Shown: positions 59,260 through 64,000 of the stretch, piece by piece | Layout: the number at the start of each line of letters is the position of its first letter | How positions within the stretch are numbered: the stretch's first letter is position 1 | Program-made: the position numbers and the translations under genes | The notes under the pieces: generated by a model | The model's input: the letters and a program-made list of their open reading frames with translations, nothing else | Database searches by the model: none | Told to the model about the DNA's origin: nothing | Assembly (NCBI GenBank): GCA_017619615.1 | Contig: JAFZRY010000021.1 | Location: 1-64,000, forward strand | Length of the DNA stretch: 64,000 nucleotides | From: Lachnospiraceae bacterium | Lineage (GTDB): Bacteria; Bacillota; Clostridia; Lachnospirales; Lachnospiraceae | Reading direction: 5' to 3'

Positions 59260-59322
59260 AAATTCATTATAAACCAGCGGCCGGGGAAAAACAATCCCCG
59301 GAAGGCGGGAAGGAAAAAGGAA

Positions 59323-59360
59323 CGGGAAATGTGACCGAACGGTGATTTCCCGTTTTTTGA
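59323..59360. terminator. Inverted repeat with T run between MATE and com genes
   Basis: AACGGGAAAT (59323-59332) and ATTTCCCGTT (59347-59356) followed by TTTT. It lies upstream of both divergent genes, so it is either a leftover terminator or a regulatory hairpin. Confidence 0.5.
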
Positions 59361-59362
59361 TG

Positions 59363-59427
59363 TGTCAAAATGACACACGCCCGACGCAGAGTTCATTGGC
59401 GGCGCGGCGCGGCTCGTGATACGATTT
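59363..59427 (+). promoter_or_regulatory. comEA promoter with TGTGTCA palindrome
   Basis: TTGGCG (59398-59403), 18-bp spacer and TACGAT (59422-59427). Upstream, TGTGTCA-AAA-TGACACA (59363-59379) is a perfect 7-bp inverted repeat, a good candidate operator for a dimeric regulator. Confidence 0.45.
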
Positions 59428-59461
59428 CAGCAGAAAGAATGAATCGGAAAGGAGGCGTGCC

Positions 59462-60007
59462 ATGCCGGGATCCAAACGGGCGCTCCTGATCCTGGCCTGC
59501 CTGATGCTGGCGGGCGGGATCCTTTACTGGCGGAAGCAGGACGGCGGCGCGGGACCGGCGGTCGTCCGGGAAAATACGCCGGCTGCGGCGGCGGAGGCGG
59601 GAAAAATGAAGACGAAAGAAACGGCGGAGAGTGTGGCGGAAAGCCGCGCGGCGCCTCCGGAAACTGTGCGGGCGGAGACGGACCCGCCCCCGGAAACTGC
59701 GCCGGAGGAAACGGAACCGCCTTCCGAAACTCCGCCGGAGGAAATGGAACCGTCTCCGGAAACTATGCTGGGAGAAACGGAACCGCCCCCGGAGTGGATC
59801 TTTGCCACGGAGCCCCTGCTGGTCAATATCAATACCGCGGGGCAGGAGGAACTGGAAAAACTGCCCGGGATCGGCCCGGCCAAGGCGGCCGCCATCCTGG
59901 CGTACCGCGCGGAAAACGGCCCGTTCCGGACGATCGAGGAAGTGATGAAAGTCCCCGGGATCAAGGAGGGCACTTTCAATAGAATCAAGGCGTATGTCAC
60001 GGTCTGA
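59462..60007 (+). CDS. comEA: ComEA-like helix-hairpin-helix DNA-binding protein
   Basis: A 181-aa membrane-anchored DNA receptor. One membrane helix (residues 7-23) is followed by a Pro/Glu/Thr-rich stalk of about 80 residues (repeats of EETEPP) and then a single ComEA HhH domain (VNINTAGQEELEKLPGIGPAKAAAILAYR...VPGIKEGTFNRIKAYV). The SLBB domain of classical ComEA is absent. It binds incoming DNA for uptake through ComEC. GGAAAGGAGG precedes the ATG. The stop overlaps the comEC start by 14 bp. Confidence 0.9.
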   Translation: MPGSKRALLILACLMLAGGILYWRKQDGGAGPAVVRENTPAAAAEAGKMKTKETAESVAESRAAPPETVRAETDPPPETAPEETEPPSETPPEEMEPSPETMLGETEPPPEWIFATEPLLVNINTAGQEELEKLPGIGPAKAAAILAYRAENGPFRTIEEVMKVPGIKEGTFNRIKAYVTV

Positions 60008-63000
60008 GCGGGGCGTGGACCGGGAAAAACGTCCGGCCGCTGTCCCCCGGCCGGGGGGGCTGCGTCGCCCCGTCTTCCTTCTGGCGCTGCTGTGGATGGT
60101 CGCGCTGATCGTCCTGCGGCTGTTGGGAGTACCCCTGCACAGGCCGACGGCGGCGGAGTCGTATCTGGAAGAGACCGGGCAGGCGGAAGGAAGCCTGCTG
60201 GGCACGTTGTCGGAGATCAGTCTGACCGGCAGCGGGAACTACGTGCTGACGCTGGCCGGGGCGGTTTTCACCCCGGCGGAAGACCCGGCCGGCCCGCTTC
60301 CCGCAGGCGAAGTTCTCGTCTATTTCCCGCCGGTCGCGGACCTCGTCCCCGGCCCGGTCCTGGAAGTCCGCGGGACGCTGAAACTGTTTGCGGAGGCCGA
60401 TAATCCCGGGGAATTCGATGCCCGGGCCTATTACCTGTCGCGCGGCGCCGCCTGCTGCATGGACGGGAGCGCCATGCGCGTCGTCTCGCCCCGCCGCGCC
60501 CCGCTGGCGGAGGCCGCTTTCAGATTAAAGAGATACCTCCGTCGCGGCCTGGGCATACTTTATCCCGCGGGAGACGCGGCCCTGCTGGGGGCCATGCTGC
60601 TGGGCGACCGCGGCGGCGTGGACGAAGAAACGGAACGGCTGTATGAGCAGGCGGGGATCTCGCATCTGCTGTCCGTGAGCGGTCTGCACGTGAGTTTCTG
60701 GGCCATGGTCCTGGGCCGGCTGACAGGATTATTTCTTTCCTTTTTCCCCTTCAGCCGGGGCCGGGGCTTCCGGTCGCGCCGGGGCTTCGGGCTGCTGCGC
60801 GCCGTTTTCGCCGCGGGCGGCATCGTTTTCTACATGCTGCTCTGCGGGACCCGGATCCCGGTACAGCGGGCCGGGCTTATGGCGGTACTGTTTCAGGCGG
60901 CGGCGGGTCTGGGGCTGTCCTTCGACCTGCCGTCCGCCTGGGGCGCCGCGGCGCTGGCCGCGCTGATCCCCGCGCCGGCCGCCCTCTTCCAGCCATCGTT
61001 CCAGCTGTCTTTCGGCTGCGTCTTCCTGCTGGGCTGCGTGCTGCCCGTGCTGTCCCGCCGCCTGCTGGCGGAAACCGGCCCCGCCCGCGCCCTGCTGGTC
61101 CCCGTATTGCTGCAGATGGGGCTGCTTCCCCTGACGCTGTGGCATTATTTCACGTTCCACCCGTATTCCCCGGCCGCCAATCTGCTGGCGGTCCCGCTGG
61201 CGGGACCGGTCCTGGCATTCGGCTTTCTCAGCGCGCTGCTGGCTCCCGCCGTTTACCCGGCGGACCTGGGCTTGTCCGGCGGCGTGCGGCTGCTGCTGGA
61301 ACTGATCCGCCGCCTTTGCCTGGCCGTGGATTCGCTGCCTCTGCACAGTTTTGTCACGGGACGGCCCGCACTCTGGCAGATGCTGGCCTATACCGGCCTG
61401 GCGCTGCTCGGGACGGCGGCCGTCTTCCATATCCGCCGCCGGGAAGTGGAAAGCCTGGTCCTGCAGATCCGCCGGGCCGGCGAATCCCGCTTCCGCAAAG
61501 CCTTCCGCGACGCCCGGAGCACCGCCCTGCTGCTGTGGCTCTGGCTGCTGGCATCCGGGTGCGTCTTCCTGATCCGCTTCCCTGAGCCGACGCGCTGCAC
61601 CGGCCTGTACGTGGGCCAGGGCGACTGCCAGGCGGTCACGCTGGAAAACGGCCGCAGCTACCTGATCGACGGGGGCGGGAGCACGGACACGGTGGGAGAG
61701 CGCGTGATCCTGCCGTACCTGAAGTATCAGGGCATCCGGCAACTGGAGGCGGTCGTCGTCTCGCACCCGGACAGCGACCATATCAATGGCCTGCTGACGT
61801 TCGTACAGGCGCCGGAACTGCAGATCAAAAGCCTGATCCTGCCGGAGATCTTTCTGCACGCGGAGAAAGCGGAACCCCTGCTGCAGGCGGCGGAAGAGGC
61901 GGGCATTCCGGTGCGCACGGTCCGTGCGGGCGACGTCTGGCGGGACGGGGCCGCCGCCTTTTCCGTCCTCTACCCCGGCCGGACCACGCAGGTGGACGAC
62001 AACGACAGCTCGCTGGTACTGCGTCTGGAGCAGCCGGGTTTTTCCTACCTGTTCCCCGGAGACCTGGGGGAGACGGGCGAAGCGATGCTGCTCCGCGCAT
62101 ACGGAGACGCGCTGCAGCCCGTGACCGCCCTGAAAGCGGGCCATCACGGTTCCCGCTTCAGTACGTCCGCCGCATTCCTGGCGCAGCTGCAGCCCCGCCT
62201 GGCCCTGATCTCCTGCGGGAGGAACAACCGCTTCGGCCATCCGGCCCCGGAAACGCTGGAGCGCCTGGAAGCCGCGGGCTGTCAGGTGCTGCGCACCGAT
62301 GAGGCGGGCGCCGTGACGCTGTCCGTGACCGCGGACGGGGCGGTCTCGGTCCGCACATTTCATCAAAAGGAGGAAAACGACATGTCCGATCGGAACGCAG
62401 ACCGGAATCAGGACAAAAACAGCAGATTTGCCCTCATCGCCAGTATCGTGATGGTGGCGGTCGGGATCCTGGCCGTGTGCCTGACCCTGCTCCTGCCGCG
62501 GAAAACGCAGGAAGGCAGGGAAAGCGATCCGTCCGTCATCCCGTCCGCCGCCGTATCCCGGACCGACAGCCGGGGAACGGAACCTGCAGAGGGGACCGCG
62601 CAGGCAACAGAGATGCAACACGGAACGGGGACGGAGACTACGCAGTCTTCCTGGCCCGTCACGGCACCGGCGGGGACCGGGGAGGACCCGCCTTCCGACA
62701 TCACCCTCTCGCCCCGCATCCTGGACCGGAACGCCGGCCGCGGCGGCCCGCCGGAAGACCCGCAGGCGGAAGGCTTTTGGCTGGACATGAACCTGACGGA
62801 CCGCCTGTATGAACTTTTCGCGGGCGACCTGACCAACAACACGGATTCCGGCGACCCTTTCCGCAGCATCAGCCCGGACATGAAGACCGAACTGGACACG
62901 CTCGCGGAGGATTTCGCCGCCGGCAACCTGACGGCCGATGAACTGAAAGAAAAACTGAAAGGCAAAAGCTTTATCTGGCCCGGCGACAAACTCGGCCTTC

Positions 63001-63182
63001 TCCACCCGCTGGGAGACTTCTCCGCCCGCTGCTACGTGTACCCCGGCCGGGACATGGCGCTGGCAAAGGAACGCATCCAGCTGACCAACGTTGCGGCGCG
63101 CCATTACCTTTTCCTGCGGGTGTATTACCATCCGGGACAGGACGCGGTGCGCATCTATATGGTGAACGGACTGATTTATTGA
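59994..63182 (+). CDS. comEC: ComEC/Rec2 DNA-uptake channel continuing in frame into a second protein
   Basis: A 1062-aa frame. Residues 1-795 are ComEC: an OB-like exported domain, the competence membrane region with about eight to ten helices (AGISHLLSVSGLHVSFWAMVLG) and a metallo-beta-lactamase-like domain (SHPDSDHINGLL, AGHHGSRFSTSA). It imports single-stranded DNA. No stop follows; the frame enters QKEEND, which is encoded by an AAGGAGG site, then Met797 (ATG 62382). From there a 266-aa membrane-anchored protein begins (see separate entry). Either a fusion protein is made or two proteins arise from one frame. No nuclease-dead residue is obvious in the beta-lactamase part. Confidence 0.88.
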   Translation: MSRSERGVDREKRPAAVPRPGGLRRPVFLLALLWMVALIVLRLLGVPLHRPTAAESYLEETGQAEGSLLGTLSEISLTGSGNYVLTLAGAVFTPAEDPAGPLPAGEVLVYFPPVADLVPGPVLEVRGTLKLFAEADNPGEFDARAYYLSRGAACCMDGSAMRVVSPRRAPLAEAAFRLKRYLRRGLGILYPAGDAALLGAMLLGDRGGVDEETERLYEQAGISHLLSVSGLHVSFWAMVLGRLTGLFLSFFPFSRGRGFRSRRGFGLLRAVFAAGGIVFYMLLCGTRIPVQRAGLMAVLFQAAAGLGLSFDLPSAWGAAALAALIPAPAALFQPSFQLSFGCVFLLGCVLPVLSRRLLAETGPARALLVPVLLQMGLLPLTLWHYFTFHPYSPAANLLAVPLAGPVLAFGFLSALLAPAVYPADLGLSGGVRLLLELIRRLCLAVDSLPLHSFVTGRPALWQMLAYTGLALLGTAAVFHIRRREVESLVLQIRRAGESRFRKAFRDARSTALLLWLWLLASGCVFLIRFPEPTRCTGLYVGQGDCQAVTLENGRSYLIDGGGSTDTVGERVILPYLKYQGIRQLEAVVVSHPDSDHINGLLTFVQAPELQIKSLILPEIFLHAEKAEPLLQAAEEAGIPVRTVRAGDVWRDGAAAFSVLYPGRTTQVDDNDSSLVLRLEQPGFSYLFPGDLGETGEAMLLRAYGDALQPVTALKAGHHGSRFSTSAAFLAQLQPRLALISCGRNNRFGHPAPETLERLEAAGCQVLRTDEAGAVTLSVTADGAVSVRTFHQKEENDMSDRNADRNQDKNSRFALIASIVMVAVGILAVCLTLLLPRKTQEGRESDPSVIPSAAVSRTDSRGTEPAEGTAQATEMQHGTGTETTQSSWPVTAPAGTGEDPPSDITLSPRILDRNAGRGGPPEDPQAEGFWLDMNLTDRLYELFAGDLTNNTDSGDPFRSISPDMKTELDTLAEDFAAGNLTADELKEKLKGKSFIWPGDKLGLLHPLGDFSARCYVYPGRDMALAKERIQLTNVAARHYLFLRVYYHPGQDAVRIYMVNGLIY
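62382..63182 (+). CDS. Membrane-anchored protein X made from the tail of the comEC frame
   Basis: Possible independent gene of 266 codons inside the comEC frame. ATG 62382 has AAGGAGG at 62367-62373, 8 bp upstream. The product has a hydrophilic start, one membrane helix (about residues 18-38, FALIASIVMVAVGILAVCLTLLL), a Ser/Thr/Gly/Glu-rich stalk and an extracytoplasmic domain of about 150 residues. Its plan (short N-terminus, helix, low-complexity stalk, domain) is the same as in the exported protein at 11.5 kb, which starts as a separate gene. Function unknown. Confidence 0.6.
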   Translation: MSDRNADRNQDKNSRFALIASIVMVAVGILAVCLTLLLPRKTQEGRESDPSVIPSAAVSRTDSRGTEPAEGTAQATEMQHGTGTETTQSSWPVTAPAGTGEDPPSDITLSPRILDRNAGRGGPPEDPQAEGFWLDMNLTDRLYELFAGDLTNNTDSGDPFRSISPDMKTELDTLAEDFAAGNLTADELKEKLKGKSFIWPGDKLGLLHPLGDFSARCYVYPGRDMALAKERIQLTNVAARHYLFLRVYYHPGQDAVRIYMVNGLIY

Positions 63183-63221
63183 GGAACACGCGCGCCGCTG
63201 CCGCCCCGCCGTGAAAAGAGG

Positions 63222-63250
63222 GTGACAGCGCGCGCCGTTTGCGGTACAAT
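63222..63250 (+). promoter_or_regulatory. Promoter of the zinc-ribbon DUF4190-like gene
   Basis: GTGACA (63222-63227), 17-bp GC-rich spacer and TACAAT (63245-63250), 24 bp before the ATG. Confidence 0.5.
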
Positions 63251-63274
63251 AAACCTGACAAGGAGGAATGACCC

Positions 63275-63883
63275 ATGTCTGTTTACTGTTATCGCTGCGG
63301 CCAGCGCCTGGCAGGAGGAGCCCGTCACTGCCCGGGCTGCGGAGCCGAGATCTTTTACGACGAGTCAGGCCTGCGGGAGGACTTTGCCCGGCGGGACCCG
63401 TCCGACCCGCCCGAAATGGATGAAGACGCGGCCCGCGCCTATTCGGAACATAAAGAATACGAAGGAACCTACGGCGGAACTTCTTGCGGCGGAACGGCCT
63501 ATAACGGGGACGCTTACAACGGATCCTCTTATAACGGGACCGCCTACCGCCCGTACGGGAACGCGCAGCGACCCGCTTCCGCACCCTCGTCCAAACGGGA
63601 CGGGATGGCTTTATGGGGCATGCTTTGCGGCATCGGCTCGCTGATCCTGTCCGTATTCCCTTTCATCGGCTTCGCCCTGGCCGTCGCGGCCATCGTGCTG
63701 GGCTCGCTTGGCTTAAAGTCCGAACAGAGGCGGGGCACGGCCATCGCCGGTCTCGTGACGGGGATCATCGGCCTCGTCCTCAACGCGGTGATGCTGGTCA
63801 TGGTGATCTATTACATCCTCAACCCCGACCTGTTGGAGCAGCTGATCAAGCAGTTTGAAGCCTCCGGCATCAGCGTCCGCTGA
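63275..63883 (+). CDS. Zinc-ribbon, Gly/Tyr-repeat, DUF4190-like membrane protein
   Basis: A 202-aa protein: zinc ribbon (CYRCGQRLAGGARHCPGCG, residues 5-23), then a Tyr/Gly/Asn-rich low-complexity region with a repeated AYNGDAYNGSSYNGTAY unit, then a two-helix DUF4190-like domain (ALWGMLCGIGSLILSVFPFIG; GLVTGIIGLVLNAVMLVMVIYY). AAGGAGG precedes the ATG. The domain usually sits at the membrane with the ribbon in the cytosol; function unknown. Confidence 0.8.
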   Translation: MSVYCYRCGQRLAGGARHCPGCGAEIFYDESGLREDFARRDPSDPPEMDEDAARAYSEHKEYEGTYGGTSCGGTAYNGDAYNGSSYNGTAYRPYGNAQRPASAPSSKRDGMALWGMLCGIGSLILSVFPFIGFALAVAAIVLGSLGLKSEQRRGTAIAGLVTGIIGLVLNAVMLVMVIYYILNPDLLEQLIKQFEASGISVR

Positions 63884-63894
63884 GGGACGCGGTC

Positions 63895-64000
63895 ATGGTC
63901 TGGATCATCGCCGGGGCCGTCCTGACGGCGGCTTTCGGCTGGACATTTTCTGTAAACATCGTCAATGCGGGAAACGTGCTCGGCACGGCTGTCGGTCTCC
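63895..64000 (+). CDS. Start of a membrane-associated protein, cut by the window edge
   Basis: Begins at ATG 63895 with GAGGG 9 bp upstream, 11 bp after the previous stop. Only 35 codons are visible: MVWIIAGAVLTAAFGWTF and a further hydrophobic stretch, so an N-terminal membrane or signal helix. The family cannot be named from this much. Confidence 0.55.
   Translation, partial: MVWIIAGAVLTAAFGWTFSVNIVNAGNVLGTAVGL

Noticed and set aside
60729-63584. A 951-codon open frame on the minus strand
   Set aside because: It is the antisense shadow of comEC and the following genes, is Gln/Arg/Gly-rich and has no motifs or ribosome binding site.

Overview
The window looks like a chromosomal segment of a GC-rich anaerobic Clostridia-type Bacillota, probably a gut or rumen commensal. 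The evidence is strong AGGAGG-type ribosome binding sites before nearly every gene, TTGACA/TATAAT-type promoters, a transketolase split into two genes, ComEA/ComEC, a PolC-type (Gram-positive) polymerase relative, a one-piece tmRNA with tag ANDNYALAA, a CsoR-type regulator, a FeoA-FeoB fusion and TIR-WD40 architecture. No rRNA, tRNA, CRISPR array, intact transposase or phage was found. The species cannot be named from this sequence.

Layout. 1-4.2 kb: a leftward response regulator / histidine kinase / ABC ATPase / FtsX-like permease operon, with the permease running off the left edge. 4.2-5.7 kb: an AT-richer scar-like stretch with palindromes, direct repeats, one orphan ORF and a small HTH regulator. 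5.7-13.7 kb: a rightward accessory run holding a soluble FtsH-like AAA-M41 protease, an esterase-macrodomain fusion, an 81-aa unknown, a degenerate PolC-derived protein, a Ser/Thr-type phosphatase, an LRR protein, a membrane-anchored exported protein and a HAD-GNAT fusion. 13.7-20 kb (mostly leftward): a P-loop kinase, a dehydrogenase-sugar kinase fusion and a Ni/Co ECF importer (cbiM-cbiQ-cbiO), with a divergent His-rich CsoR-family regulator. 20-32 kb: a lipoprotein, two small membrane proteins, an XRE regulator, a membrane-tethered Gfo/Idh/MocA protein, a MATE exporter, a 1020-aa secreted LRR/Ig protein, a GNAT and a HAD hydrolase.

32-39.4 kb (leftward): a Cys-rich FeoB partner, FeoAB, a zinc-ribbon membrane protein, a YfcC-type carrier and a VTT-PlsC-zinc ribbon fusion. 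39.4-51.4 kb (rightward): GNAT, ECF sigma and anti-sigma-like pair, PAP2, SagB-type nitroreductase, LytTR regulator and membrane partner, methionine gamma-lyase, TM2 and SPFH-like proteins, split transketolase, an SDR and tmRNA. 51.5-53.7 kb: a leftward TIR-TM-coiled coil-WD40 gene broken by one in-frame TAA. 53.9-64 kb: a K+ channel, YbaK/ProX, a macrodomain protein, a VWA protein, a second MATE (leftward), comEA, a comEC that reads in frame into the next gene, a zinc-ribbon DUF4190-like protein and the start of another gene.

Three themes recur. First, fused genes are unusually frequent; in two of them (esterase-macro and comEC-X) an intact internal ribosome binding site and ATG survive at the junction, as if two genes had recently merged by loss of a stop codon. 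Second, a family of short palindromic intergenic repeats built on GGGACGGTTCC and TGACAGAGG...CCTGTCA is scattered between genes and in places acts as a terminator. Third, the most unusual protein is the gene at 8.8-10.1 kb, which keeps the order and zinc knuckle of the C-terminal half of PolC but appears to have lost most of the polymerase catalytic aspartates.
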